The position numbers and the translations under genes are program-made. Of a DNA stretch of 64,000 bases, positions 34,875 to 46,684 are shown piece after piece. Within the stretch, counting starts at the first letter, position 1. Each line of letters begins with the position of its first letter. The stretch is from assembly GCA_020310875.1 (NCBI GenBank), contig CM035423.1:130045138-130109137 (forward strand), given 5' to 3'. The notes under the pieces are model-generated. The model was given only the letters and a program-made list of their open reading frames with translations. It was not told the DNA's origin and searched no databases. This DNA is from Ceratopteris richardii (taxonomy: Eukaryota > Streptophyta > Polypodiopsida > Polypodiales > Pteridaceae).

Positions 34875-36125
34875 TGTTGGAGTTTGGGGATCATGAATGC
34901 ACAAAAACAAACGGAGGAAGTAGAAGAATCTTAGGAGCACAACATATAGTGTATTACTTAGTGTAGAATGTAAAAAGATACCTAACCCTTTAGGGTTATG
35001 AACATATATAGAATCTTGATGAAAAAACCTCCTAAAAAAGGAAAAAAATGCTCGGCATTGTTAAGTGTGTTCAGTCACATTACTACTGAAATATACTAAC
35101 AAATACCCCTTGAGAGTAACACAATGAACAAGGGGTTAGCACTCGTGTATAAGAAAGTATCATTCAATGTGGACTAAGGTCAATCCACAAAAGGGAGTAA
35201 GCCCAAAGCTTGGCAAAAAGCTTCGAATTTCTCATGAGGTAGAGCCTTTGTAAAAAAATCAGCAACATATCTTGTGTGAGCACATATGCCGAACTAATTT
35301 CTCCAACAAAGATTCTCTCTCTAAGATAATGATGGTGCAACTCGATGTCCTTACTCTGAGCATGGAATACAAGGTTCCTCCCAACTACACTATGGCTATC
35401 AGTGAATATGGTGATGGCAAAAATCTGATCAATGCCCAAGTCAGCTATAAGGCATTTGAGCTATACACACTCAACAATAGCTATGAAATCTGCCCTATAC
35501 TCAACCTCACAGCTAGAAGTGGCCATAGTAGTTTTCTTCTTACCCAAACAAGATATGCATGAGCTACCAAGCATGAAGCAAAGACCACTTGCGGATACAT
35601 GAGTGTCATAACAAAAAGCCCAATCTAAGCAAAAAAATCATGTAAACCTAGCGGTATTGATCCTCTCTTGGGATAAAACAACTCAAGTTGCTAGGTACTA
35701 GAGAAGTAGCTAAAGATATGCTTAAATGCTTGCCAATGTTCAACTCTTGGGTTGTACATAAATCCGCTCATATGAGAGACAACAAACTGAATAAGACACC
35801 CAACAACGTGTTGATAGAGACCAACATCAAATGCATCTCAAACATCATGAATAATCAACATGGGAGTGACAATATGTTTATAGTCCTCAATATTAAGATG
35901 ATACATCAAAGCCCCAATGTATTTAGTTTGACAGAAGAAAATGCTACCATCATCAAGCATAATCAAATGTCCAAAGAATGATGCAGATGCTCTGAATTCA
36001 AAATTTCAAGATGCATGCAAATTAGAATTAAAATTAGAAATATGAATCTCTTTAGGACCAACATGCAAAGAAAGATATTTAGCAAATCATATCTTCATCC
36101 CGACATTCATGGGCTTCAACAGTCA
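34875..36125 (-). pseudogene. Copia family A, copy A3: 3' LTR, RNase H and RT end, strongly decayed
   Basis: The LTR (34875 to about 35100, minus) matches the family A LTR at reduced similarity. Next to it lies TACCCCTTGAG, a remnant of the polypurine region. The minus-strand reading recovers the end of RNase H (IFAITIFTDSHSVVGRNLVF, HHHYLRERIFVGEIS) and the C-terminal RT region matching 6240-7000. Stops and indels are common. The 5' part is missing, with the boundary near 36125. This is the oldest-looking copy of the family here. Confidence 0.75.
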
Positions 36126-36972
36126 TTAGAACAATGAGCAAAGATATACTAATATCTGACAATCTCGAGAAGCAATGCTAATGAAACTTTGTAGGCATGT
36201 AATAGACAGTATGTTAATTTAAATCATGGAAAATGATCAATTGCACACTGAGAACAAGCTCTGCAAAAATCATTGTTGTGATGGGAGTACTAACAGAGAA
36301 GTAAAATATGCAGAGATATAAGCAACTTCTAATGAATATATCTCGCTTATAGAGCTAACATTACCAAGTTAAATCAGTGAAAATGATGGATCATGCTCAG
36401 AGAAACCATCTCTGCAATCTGACTAAAAACGTTAGAAGTGTGACAATGAACAGTACACTCACATAGACATGAAGATATGGTCACAAATGATCATGGATTC
36501 AAATGTATATTGAATGTGAATTACAATGGGCTTACTGGTGCATGTGTGTGCCTTGAGATCACACTTGGATATGGCAAGAAGCTTAGCTAAATGAGTATGT
36601 AAATCGTGTGACCAAATCATGTGTATATATAGTGATGATTGGAGCCAAGATTTGAATTTGAATCTTGCTCACTTAAACCACTTTTCCAAATTCTTAGTGA
36701 TTGATTCTCAAATAACTCAATCACAAGTTCGTGGCTTTTCTTCCCCTTTTCATCAAGTGGATTCAACCACTTTTGATTCCTTCACTTCCTAACACAAGAT
36801 AGAAGAAAAATGTAAGCTTAACAGCCCTCATTTATGGATTCTCAAAGTTCCGGTGAGTTTATAAGTGAACTCTTCAAATCTTTGGTATTTGATTCAACTA
36901 TAGCATAAGGTTTTTTATGAAATTTTGAAGACTCAAGCCTTTGCTTTGACTTGCCATAAACTTGTTCCAACA
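36126..36972 (-). mobile_element. probable 3' LTR of Copia E
   Basis: On the minus strand this segment begins TGTTGGAACAAGTTTATGGC right after a polypurine tract (GAGGGGGAGC, 36973-36982). A TATA-like CACTATATATAC lies at 36637-36626. The left end is not defined. Degenerate internal duplications (words like GAGAAC-AGCTCTGCAA and GAGAAACCATCTCTGCAA) lie at 36240-36420. Confidence 0.55.
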
Positions 36973-39172
36973 GCTCCCCCTCAAGTCAAGTAAGCTTAAG
37001 TTCTTCAATCTTCCAAGATTACTTGCAAACCAATCATACCCTTGAATTTATTGAGTTTTGTACCATCTAATGCTTTGGTTGTACTTCAATATGTTTAGTC
37101 CTTGCATGAAAAATTGGATTGGCAGCCAAGTGAATGGAACTCATGTTGTCACCAAAGATATTTGGAGTTCCAATTTCCAATCCAAGATTTGTAAATAGTG
37201 TCTTCATCCACATTGCTTCTTGAGTAGCTATATCAAGACCTCTGTATTTAGCTTTTGTGGATGAGAGAGCAACTCTGGGTTGCTTCTTAGATGACCATGA
37301 GACAAGTTTTGAACCTGAAAAGGTAAGATATCTTGAGGTGCTCCTTCTGTCTTCCTTGGAGCCAGCCCAATGTGCATCAGAGAACAATTTTAGGCTTAAA
37401 TCATATACATACGGGTAGTATAACCCTTCATTCATGGTCCCTTTGAGATATCTGAGTATCCTCTTGGTAGCTTCCATGTGAGATTTCTTGACTTAACACA
37501 CTCACACTATAACATATATCTACCCTTGTCAATGTAGCATAGTTCAAACTACCCAAAAGACTTTGATAACTTGTGATATCTTCTATGAGTTCACCTTCAT
37601 GCGAGATCAATTTATGATTAACCTCCATTGGAGTACCTGCAATCCTGCAATCTTGCATCTTGAACTTTGTCAACAAGTCTTTGATGTATTTCCTTTGAGT
37701 AAGGAATAGACCATGATCTTTGCATACTACTTCCAATCCTAGGAAGTATGTGAGTGAACCCAAGTCACTTATCTTGAACTCTTCTTGCATCTGCTCCTTG
37801 ATCTTCTTTATCCCATCTGCATCATTTCTTGTAAGTATAATATCATCCACATACACACACAATAGATGACATCAGAATTACTCTTTTTGATGAAGAGTGA
37901 TGGATATGCCTTGCTAGGTTGAAATCCTTTATCCTGCAAGAATGAAACAAGCCCGTGATTCCAAGCCTGTGGGGCTTGTTTGAATCCATATAGAGCTTTA
38001 TTAAGCTTACACACATAATCAGGATGTACTTGATTCTCAAAACCAAGTGGTTGTACTAAGTTGGACTCTAATTGTAGGCATCTTTGCTACAAGAGAGAAG
38101 GTCTCCTCATAATCAAGTCCCTGAGTTTGTGCAAAGCCTTTTGCCACAAGCCTTTCCTTATACCTGTTAATGGAGCCATCTGAGTTCTTTTTCAATTTGT
38201 AGATCCATCTTGAGCCTATCACTTTCATTGATGAAGATTTGGAAACTAATTCCCAAGTGTTATTTTCCTAAAGGGATTCAATTTCTTCTTCCATTGCAAG
38301 CCCCCAATCTGATTTCTCCTTTGCTTCCTCAAATGTTGAGGGTTCCTCTTGATTTATGTCATGTGCTAGATAGACTGAATGTTTAGTAACTAGAGAAGTA
38401 TCAAACCTGTACCTCTTTGGTTTTCGTTTCTCCCTCTTGGACCTTCTTAGGCCATGATGTGATGATTCTGCCTCTTGTTCAAGTTCTTGCATTTTAGTTT
38501 TACCTTTAGACTTCCACATTTTGAGTTTTTCAATCTGAATTGCTTCATCATCTTTGGAGGTATCATGTTCTGCAATTTTAGAAGGGTTATCCTTGACAAG
38601 CTTTGGAAAATCTTCTTCGAGATCATAAGGTAATTTGATCTGATTGCATGAGTCTTCATACCAAGAACTATTCTCATCAAATACGACATCTCTACTCACC
38701 AAGAACCCTTTGGTCGTTGGGTTGTATAACGTGTAGCCTTTTTTATTGTTGTCATATCCAATGAACACACATATTTCAACTTTTGGATCCATCTTTCCTC
38801 TAACTTGTGAAGGAACATGAGCATAAGAAATACATCCAAAAATCTTTTAGTGATCCAAGCTTGGTCTTCTTCCATTCCAAGCCTCATATGGTGTCATGCC
38901 ATCAAGTGACTTTGAAGGTAACCTGTTAATCAAATAAGTGGCTGTGGATACAACCTCAGCCCATAAATAATTAGGTAAATGTTTTTCATTTAACATAGAC
39001 CTTGCAACTTCAACAATTGTCCTATTCCTTCTCTCTGCCACTCCATTTTGCTCAGGAGTGTACCTTGTAGTAATCTCTCTTTTGATTCCCCTCTCTTGAA
39101 GAAAGGAGTCAAATTCATTGAAGAAGTACTCCCCCCCTCCATTTGACCTTAGCCTTTTTAGTGTTTTACTTG
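36973..39172 (-). pseudogene. Copia E pol: integrase, RT and RNase H, decayed and 5' truncated
   Basis: Minus-strand fragments in order: integrase end (TPEQNGVAERRNRTIVEVA region, AEVVSTATYLINRLP), the linker region (VFIGYDNNKKGYTLYNP, FLVSRDVVFDENSSWYED), and RT (VIGSRWIYKLKKNSDGSINR, KALYGFKQAPQAWN, YVDDIILTRND). RNase H follows (FSDAHWAGSKEDRRSTS, SSTKAKYRGL). At least five breaks separate these pieces. The reading stops at 39172, inside the integrase core (GGGEYF region), where transposase-gene sequence begins. Sequence is closest to Copia D in this window. Confidence 0.82.
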
Positions 39173-39217
39173 TTTGATTCTTAAAATAAATTCAATAAAT
39201 GAAATGGTACTTACAAA

Positions 39218-39754
39218 CTCATGATGCATCGTGTCATATCCGCCGCTGCCTAAATGTGACGGTCCAATCGTGTCTAGACGTGTGGTTGCGGCATTTCGCT
39301 GCTGGCGATATCGATCAGGAGTCTGCTGCTGCTTATCACGAATCATGTCCCACTCCTCAGCATCTAACCACACAGGATTTGGTAAGCCTTCTCTGAATGC
39401 ATCACGAGCCTCGGATCGTCAATGCGACATGACCTCACGTGCGGTGTGCAGAATCCACTCTGAACTGACAATCGACTGTCCATCGGCTGGTTGGAACTCC
39501 TGGTAAATCGTCTGTGTGATATAATTCTTCCGATCTTTATCCTGTTCACTCCATTTCAACATGATGGAGTGTCCAAACTGGATGGAGCAAAGCTGTCGTA
39601 TGCGTGCACGCATTGCTTTGCCAGCCGCATCCATCACCGGAGCTCCATCTCGGATACTATACACCTTGGAGTCATCATGGTCATGAGCACCCCAAGGTGT
39701 ACGTTGTGTACTGCATGGTGTACTGCGTGGCGTACCTACATTTGAGGTACTCAT
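39218..39754 (-). pseudogene. plant transposase-like gene, single exon remnant
   Basis: From ATG at 39754 the minus strand encodes MSTSNVGTPRST, then FGHSIMLKWSEQDKD and QADGQSIVSSEWIL-like text. A TGA replaces an expected CGA (Arg) at about 39421. The frame continues RSEARDAFREGL, WLDAEEWDMIRDK, QQRNAATTRL and SHLGSGGYDTMHHEF. The pattern (a W-x-H/P segment, then a conserved NR and GS patch) resembles the plant transposase family Pfam Transposase_24, associated with En/Spm (CACTA) transposons; this is from memory of the family and not a search. The exon ends at a perfect donor GTAAGT (39217-39212, minus), after which no second exon is found. Composition is more CpG-rich than its neighbours. 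Confidence 0.55.
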
Positions 39755-39779
39755 CCTAGGAGTAGAAGCGTTTAATTTT

Positions 39780-40450
39780 TTTGCAGGATTCAGCCACAAT
39801 AGAAACTCCAATATGATCATCAGGTATGACAAATCCTACATGCAACCCAAGATGATTGTCTCTATCTATCACAATAGACATAGAAAGTTGGTTTTTTTTT
39901 GCATCATATGCACGATAGAGACCTCCATAGAACCATCCCAAAACACTAGATCCACTTTGAAAATTCCCATTTTTTTAATGTATGATGATAGAAAACATCT
40001 ATCATGATAAATAGAAACAACAATAGATGCTCGTCTATCGTGATAGACATGTCTATCATAACAGACAAAATCCATGATAGAAGTCATCTATCGAGGTTGA
40101 CAAAAATCATGATAAATGATGGAAAAATCATCTATCGTGATAGACACATGTCTATTGCAATAGGAAAGCCCCACCACAGACTAGATGCACATCTACCATG
40201 ATAGACCTATCTATCATGACAAACAGACCATCTTTCACAATAGACACCCATCTAATCACAAGACACCTTTTACAATAAATGATAGACATGTCTATTGTGA
40301 TACACAGATAGCCCTTCGTGATAGACTGAATCCATGATAGATGATAAACTAGTCAATCACTATAGATAGTCATCTAGCAAAATAGACTGAAATCATGAAA
40401 AACCCATATATCGTAATAGACACTGTCCATTGCGACAAGCAAGAAGTTCT
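39780..40450 (+). repeat. palindromic leader array, type 3 (CTATCGTGATAGAC units)
   Basis: Around 15-20 units of TCTATCGTGATAGAC or TCTATCATGATAGAC type occur, often followed by ATG or CATG. The core is the inverted repeat CTATCRTGATAG. Many units fit an ancestral CTATCGCGATAG in which a CpG has decayed to TpG or CpA. The array is followed by the same leader and gag start as in the other Athila/Tat-like copies. The LTR and primer site are missing; the left boundary near 39780 abuts the transposase remnant. Confidence 0.85.
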
Positions 40451-40961
40451 ACTTTTTTATTTGTAAATTAAATTTGGGTCTATGTTTTAGGCTAATTGGG
40501 TGGTTCTTTTAGGGTTTTTGGAGATAATTGAGTAGCAAAGCAAGGTGCAATTGTATAGAAAAGCTTGGGAGAGCCTCTTGAGCATCAAAGAAGTTTCAAA
40601 GCACTAGACTCAAGGTTGGATGATTACTCAAACCCCTCAATCAATTCTAGCTTAGTATAAGTGTGTATAGGTGAAATTGATTTGATAAGGCCAACGATAG
40701 GAACAAATTAAGTCCAAGAAAGCCTAATTAACTCAATTCAAAGAGATAAGTAGAGTAAAGTGTGATAACCCTAAAGCAACAAACATAATCAAATGAATAA
40801 ATGAAAAGTATCGACAAATGAAAACTACTCCTGATGATGAGTTAATAAAATAAAAAGATTTCACACCTAAAGGAACCTAAAAAGAACAAGTAAGTAACAC
40901 ATAAAGAACCCTATAATGTGGTTGTACCCTAAAAGTTTGGGAAATTAAGCATACCATATTA
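40451..40961 (+). other. leader of Athila/Tat-like copy 3, between array and gag
   Basis: Non-coding. It matches the leaders of copies L and M (blocks like CTCAAGGTTGGATGATTACTC and CCCCTCAATCAATTCTAGC). No gene. Confidence 0.7.
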
Positions 40962-41569
40962 ATGAATCTTAGATTAGGAAAACACATAAGAAAGACTAAT
41001 CGACAAAGCCTCACATCATATGAAGCGAGTGTCAACCATACGACTAAATCTTGGGCTCAGAAATTGAGTGATTATCCTTATGTGGTGAGCTCATATACGA
41101 ATGACTCAGAGATGTCATTTAGCATGGAGATACCTTTAGGTAGTTCAAGGTTGTCTTACTTAGAAACCCCATAAGGTCCCTATAAGACTAAAATTGAATA
41201 TATTAGAACCCACTACTTAGGTGCCTGCATTTACGAGGATGGGTTACTACATAGATAACCAAGGAACCATGTATGTGTTAACCAACTTACCTGATAGGAT
41301 GGATGAATTTGGATCAGCTGTAACTAAGCCTAAGATAGGAGATCTCGATCATGAAAATAAAGAGAGAGAACCTAGAGCTGCTAGAGGTAAATCATTCACA
41401 TCAAGGATCATCACAACAAAATGAATCCCACAAGATAACACAAGCATAGAACTCTTTGTCAATAGGGACATTGATGTAGTTTTTTGGAGATTGAAACCTA
41501 ATGAACCTAATGATGTGGATGGAGTCATCATCTACAAGTTCAAGGATCCTAATGTTCTACAAAAAATTG
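40962..41569 (+). pseudogene. Athila/Tat-like gag N-terminus, copy 3, decayed
   Basis: Begins MNLRLGKHIRKTNRQSL and contains YEASVNHTTKSWAQKLSDYP, aligning with 46685 onward. A stop follows LSYLETP (41174). The trace resumes with the GTMYVLTNLPDRMDEFG region and ends in VYFKDPNVLQKIVG-like text, where the family A LTR (41570) cuts it. Confidence 0.78.
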
Positions 41570-42001
41570 TTGGTATATTTAGTTAGTGATGTGTGTGAAC
41601 ACACCAGCACAATCGGACACTTTTTTCCCTCTTTAGGAGGTTTTTTTCTCCCGGCTTGTATATATGCCTATTACCCTAATGGGATATTTATCTTTGTACA
41701 TTCTAATGGTAATACATTCAGTATTGTGTGTTGTGATCCAAGCTTCTTCTTCTTCGTTGTGCTTTCCCATGCTTCCGTAGACCTCGAACTCCAACAATTG
41801 GTATCAGAGTAGGCTGACGCTTCATCCAAGGCATTGTCAACTCCCATCACAGCCTCAAAATCACATAAAATTTGGCATGCATACTTAGTGTGATTAGCAG
41901 ACAATTTCATGTTTTTGTGCCAAAGATATATACAAGTTTTGGTTCACTAGTATATGTTAGTATATGATCAATGTCTACCCCTCATGATTGTATGCACATT
42001 T
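41570..42001 (+). mobile_element. Copia A4 fragment: 5' LTR, primer site and leader
   Basis: The 228-bp LTR (41570-41797, starting TTGGTATATTTAG and ending CTCCAACAA) is followed by TTGGTATCAGAGTAGG, the primer site. Leader sequence similar to 54407-54600 (a block like TTTTTGTGCCAAAGATATATAC) then follows. It is cut by the Copia B LTR at 42002, with no gag. Confidence 0.85.
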
Positions 42002-42466
42002 TGTAAGGCCCCCTTTATGAGGAGAAGCCAAGCCTGCATTACCCAACTGATGGGAAGCACGACGGTAAAGGGAATATTCCATGAAATATTCCCTCTCGGA
42101 GTCAGAAATCATTTATATTTGTTAGGTCGGTTCAACTGGTCTAAGCCATGTATGCCAATTACGCGGGCAGTGGCCGCTCACGCTCTACCGCCCATGTATA
42201 GCCGTCCATGGAAGGCCACCCATGATCCTATATATACATGACTTCTGCCCTGCCTAAGATATCGAGTTGAGCCAGCATACCTCTACCTTGTATCTCCCTA
42301 TCTAGAGTTGTCTAGATCACCATTTAAGCTCTACCTTGAGAGCGCATGGGTGGACAACGCCATCATCTTTGTACTTGTTGCTAGTAGAAAATTGTTGAGA
42401 TTCTCCTATATCTGTTATCTTCTCTGTTATTGCTCCTATGTTATATTGCGTAACTATTGTCTTACA
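42002..42466 (+). repeat. 5' LTR of Copia B
   Basis: A 465-bp LTR with perfect terminal inverted repeat TGTAAG and CTTACA. It is followed at once by the primer site. No matching 3' LTR is in the window. Confidence 0.85.
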
Positions 42467-42480
42467 TGGTATCAGAGGTG
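42467..42480 (+). other. initiator-Met tRNA primer site of Copia B
   Basis: TGGTATCAGAGGTG directly follows the LTR, close to the Copia consensus TGGTATCAGAGC. Confidence 0.85.
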
Positions 42481-42561
42481 TAAGGTTCGAATAGCTTGAG
42501 AAGTATCACTATTTTAGCCTACTAGCATACTAGAATATCAATAGATTATTCGAGTGATTAC

Positions 42562-44368
42562 ATGATGGCTTCATTGTCAAACACTGGTCTTGGTGCTTCA
42601 GCTAATGTTAATGCTGCACCTATTCGAATTCGTTCACCTTCATTCACTGAAGGGAAGCTGGATGGATCCAACTATACACTCTGGAAGTTCAAAATTTTTG
42701 CAATTTTGGATTCCTATGAATTACTTGACACTGTCATGGGACCGATGGGATTGGATCCAGAGCCTATACCAGTTGAAGATTTAGCTAATTCAAGATTGAT
42801 GATTCAGCCAGATCCAGATCTTCTACGAGCTTGGAAGAGGCGGAATGCTGATGCATTATGTGCAATTGTCACTAGTGTAAGTGATTCTGTGCTTACTTTA
42901 GTTCAACATACTACTAAAGCACATGAGGCTTGGGGCATATTGGATCGAAAATATGAGACCAAGAACCACACTAGGATACAGAATTTAGAAAATCAGTTGG
43001 CAAATGAAAAGCATTCTGACTCTGAAAAGGCTGAAGATTTTATCAAACGGATAAAACATCTTCAAGACCAATCGGCTGTAGTTGGTGTTGTTATAACACC
43101 AAAAGAGCTGGCTCAAAGATGTGTACGCGTTCTTCCAACAAAGTATGATGGATTAGTAACAACCCTTAACACTCAGGTAAGACCAACTCCCCTCACATTT
43201 GAAGAGTTTTGTGCTATGCTTTTAGAAGAAGAGATGTAGTTGAGGAATCGACAAAGTACAAGTGATGCTGCATTTTTAGCAAATGCAAAAGGTAAAGGCT
43301 CTTCTGATGTATCAAAGAAGAAGCCAAAGAAGAAAAAGTTTACAGGAAGTTGCTTCTATTGTGAAAAGAAAGACCATGCCATCAAGGATTGCAGAAAGAA
43401 GCAAGCTGATGAACAGAATGGGACTGTAAAATCATCGTGGAAGAACAAAGAGTCTGCAAACAACACAGAGCTGGAACTTTGGGTAGCTATTGAAGAGGTA
43501 TGTTCATCTTCTCAAGCTCGTGTTGATGAACCATGGATTTAGATAGTGGAGCTTCTCGCCATATGAGTAGTAAAAAGGATTGGTATAGTTCCCTAGTGCC
43601 TCTGCGGGAATCCATCAATGTAGTGGTGGGAAATGACTCCAAGTGTCCAGCCAAAGGAACTAGAACCATCTCTTTTATCACTTCTCCAGGTGTTGAGAAA
43701 AAGTTATCCAATGTTCTCTATGTACCTACACTCAAAAGAAATTTGTTGTCAGTTTTTGCAATAACAGATTGTGGACTCGAAGTTCACTTCAATAAGAGTG
43801 GTGCAGAAATCATGGATTCATTAGGTAATGTTGTAGGTAAAGGCATAAGACGTGATAAATTGTATGAGTTAAGTGCCTTAACCGCTACAAAAGATAAAGA
43901 TGTAAGCAGGTTATGACACCAACGATTTGGGCATCTTGGATTTGCAGTTTTGAAGGAGATGCAAAGAACAGGGATGGTTGCTCATTTGCCTGCATTTTCA
44001 GAGTTCAAGGAACCTTGTGAAGCTTGTATGATGGGCAAGCAACAACGAAAGGCATTTCCAAGAGAGATCAGCAATAAATCTCAAGCTCCTCTAGAGTTGG
44101 TGCATGTTGATCTCTATGGTAAAATGTCTACACCTGCTTTAGGAGGATCTTTCTACTTTTTGCTATTAGTCGACGATTATAGTAGAAAGATGTGGGTTTA
44201 TTTCATTCGAGAGAAGGCTGATGCTTTTGAAAAATTTAAAACGTGGCATAAGTATGTGGAAAATGAATCAGGAAGGAAACTAAAGAAATTTAGAACAGAT
44301 AGAGGAGGTTAATTCTTGTCAACAGAATTCAATAATTACTGTAAGGAGCATGGTGTGAAGAGGCAACT
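42562..44368 (+). pseudogene. Copia B gag, protease and integrase N-half; truncated
   Basis: Gag begins MMASLSNTGLGASANVN and has the UBN2 pattern (GSNYTLWKFKIFAILDSYEL). It runs to an in-frame TAG at 43237-43239, then continues in frame with LRNRQSTSDAAFLANAKGKG and a canonical CX2CX4HX4C knuckle (CFYCEKKDHAIKDC). A 1-base deletion near 43540 shifts into protease (DSGASRHM). The pre-integrase His-Cys region follows (HQRFGHLGF, CEACMMGKQ), with a TGG-to-TGA change near 43915. The integrase core (LLLVDDYSRKMWVYFI, FRTDRGG) ends in TAA after GG and is cut at 44368 by the Athila/Tat-like LTR. Confidence 0.87.
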
Positions 44369-44370
44369 TT

Positions 44371-45033
44371 TGGCAGTAGCCAGAGGCATAGAAGACGCGG
44401 AAGCATGTAAAGACAGAGCATAATGAAGTAGCAGGGAGCCAGTTGAATCATTTTTTCAAACAAATATATTTCAAAATACTTTTCAAAAACCTCCAACAGT
44501 GATTTTCATCACTATTGTAACATATGTAACATAGAAAAACCCATTTTGTAATTTATAGCTCTATTTTCTGCAAGCCGAGGAGTCCTTGAGCTTGAGGAGC
44601 TTAGGTAGAATGAGCATACCAATTTTGGTTATTTTTAGACATCGTTTATCCTTTTAAATAGCATCTAGAACCTATTTTTTAACTATGCCGGTCACTAGAT
44701 ATGAAACCGGTCAAAACTACTCTAAAAACTATAAATAGAGCTAGAGAGCTCATTTTTGGGGTCAGCTTGTTTGAGTAGAGAAGAGCTTAGAGCTATTTTG
44801 AGCTTGTAAGAGTGTTCTTGAGTAATAGAGTTGATTTCCTACCTTCCATTGTGTCTTGCTTGTCTCTTCTTTGTGTGTGTGTGTGTATGTGTGTGTGCAT
44901 CTCTATGCTTCTCACCATCACTCTCACTTCATCTCATATTCATGATCTTCATATCACTCCTATCTCTTCCGTGGATTGACATTAAGGAGGTGGATCTTCT
45001 TAACGTGGTTCTCACCATTGTGCTAGAGCAACA
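44371..45033 (+). repeat. 5' LTR of Athila/Tat-like copy M
   Basis: A 663-bp LTR starting TGGCAGTAGCC and ending GAGCAACA. It aligns with 2122-2837 (minus) over its whole length. A (TG)n microsatellite lies at 44873-44900. Confidence 0.85.
44729..44738 (+). promoter_or_regulatory. TATA box of the copy M LTR
   Basis: CTATAAATAG lies 3 bases before CTAGAGAGCTC, matching the copy L promoter block. Confidence 0.7.
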
Positions 45034-45040
45034 CCAAATT

Positions 45041-45062
45041 TGGCGCCGTTGCCGGGGATCGA
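45041..45062 (+). other. primer binding site for tRNA-Asp
   Basis: TGGCGCCGTTGCCGGGGA then TCGA, 7 bases inside the LTR end, complementary to the 3' end of tRNA-Asp. Confidence 0.92.
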
Positions 45063-45404
45063 GTCTAGGACGAATGTGTGATGGTAAGAGTATAGCAAGA
45101 AGTGGTGTTGGAAGGTAGAAATTTTCAGTTTTTGTTGTTGTTTTTACTTAGTTTTTTGTGTTTTTCACCTCCCCCACACTCCATCTTCATCACCACATCA
45201 TCTTCTTCCACTTCAAAAAAATTAAAAAATTCACCATATCCACTCATTCTCCTCATTTCCCCTCATTTGTGCACGCCAGAGAGAGAGCTTTTGTGCTTGC
45301 ATGTGCTATTGTGTTTTTGAGTTTTCTTGCAGGTACAGTGCTCTAGTGCATCAGGAAAGCTTGCAAAAGGTAAAATTTCACTTTCTGTCAGAAATCTGCC
45401 GTGG
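45063..45404 (+). other. leader of copy M between primer site and array
   Basis: Non-coding. The first 30 bases match copy L. C/T-rich stretches lie at 45160-45260. No gene. Confidence 0.6.
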
Positions 45405-46055
45405 GTGTCAGACCATCGCGATGGTTTGTCAACTTCGACATTTTTGGTAAGCGAGTTCACCATGAGGTAGGCGACACTAGCGCATACACAGATCCACAAA
45501 TGCTTTGCAAAAATTCATAGTTTGGTGGACCATCACGATTGGCTCACGCCATCGCAATTGTGTCACACCATCGCGATTGGCTCACACCATCGCGATGGCT
45601 CGGCCGGACCATCGCGACGGTCTCATGCCATCGCGACGGTTCACTTGAACCATCACCATGGTCCTTGACCATCGTGACGATCCCGTCGATCCCACACCAT
45701 CACGATTGGCCCATGCCATCGCGCCGATGCTGCCACATGGCAAGCAAGACCATCGCGATGATACCCTCAGACCATCGCGACGCCTCAAAATTTGAACCAT
45801 CATGATTGGCTCAAGCCATCGTGCCTCGTGACCATCGCGACGGGCTCATGCCATCGCGATTGTCTCGTTGACCATTGATCGACATCATCAAGATTGCTCG
45901 CCGATTAGACCATTGCGACGATTCATTCACGCCATCGCGATTGCTCACATTTACACCATCGCGATAGTTCGCTCCTTCGGACCATCGCAATTGTGCCACG
46001 CCATCGCGACGGTCCCAGACCATCGCGATTACCTCATACTATCGCGATTGTCCAC
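45405..46055 (+). repeat. palindromic leader array, type 2 (CCATCGCGATGG units)
   Basis: About 24 units of CCATCGCGATTGG, CCATCGCGATGG or CCATCGCGACGG type occur at 17-30-bp spacing, separated by short variable words such as CTCA and CACG. The perfect form CCATCGCGATGG is a 12-bp palindrome. The array is CpG-dense, and some units show CpG decay (ATCACGAT, ATCGTGAC, ATCGCAAT). Confidence 0.92.
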
Positions 46056-46684
46056 CCCAAACGCAATTTTTAGGGTTTGATTTTTTGACCAATTTTGGGG
46101 CTATTTTTTGAAAATTTTTGGGTGACTGCACTCATAGGAGACCCCTTAGGTCATATTTGGAGAAGAACCTGTTTGTCAGTTTTTATCCCCGAAGGCCTGA
46201 ACACTGTATATACTCAAGTGCTTGATCATTCATTTGAGAATTGGTCTAATATTGAATTTTTACAGGTCTAGCAAGGACAATCAAGGGCAATCAAGGCAAG
46301 GAAGTGAAGAACGTAGGGCTTGGGAAGTGCGACTTCTTGGGCATTAGAGCAACCAAAGCAGCTGACTTGAGGTTGGAAGAATACTCAACCCCTCAGTCAA
46401 TTATTAGCTTAGGCTAAACGGTAGCATTGTGGATCAGATTAACGACGATAGGAACGATTAAGTTCAAGAGACTTAAATTTCTCAAGTCCAAGACTAAAGT
46501 AAAGGTGTGCGATACGAAAACCTAAAGGAAAGAACCTAAGTCTGACGGAACGAGAACTCAAAAGTACCACAGAAAGTCGATTCCGGACGCATACATCTAG
46601 ACAAGAATTTAAAGGAATTTAAAAGAATCAAGAAAGTAAGAAAAAAGAACCATTGACGATCCGAGAGTGCCGCGAAGTAAATTC
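46056..46684 (+). other. leader of copy M between array and gag
   Basis: Non-coding. It shares blocks with copies L and 3 (AACCTAAAGGAAAGAACCTAA, AATACTCAACCCCTCAGTC). No gene. Confidence 0.65.

Noticed and set aside
35272..35981. Plus-strand ORFs MCEHICRTNFS... and MLGTREVAKD...
   Set aside because: They are antisense shadows of the decayed Copia A3 RNase H and RT on the minus strand.
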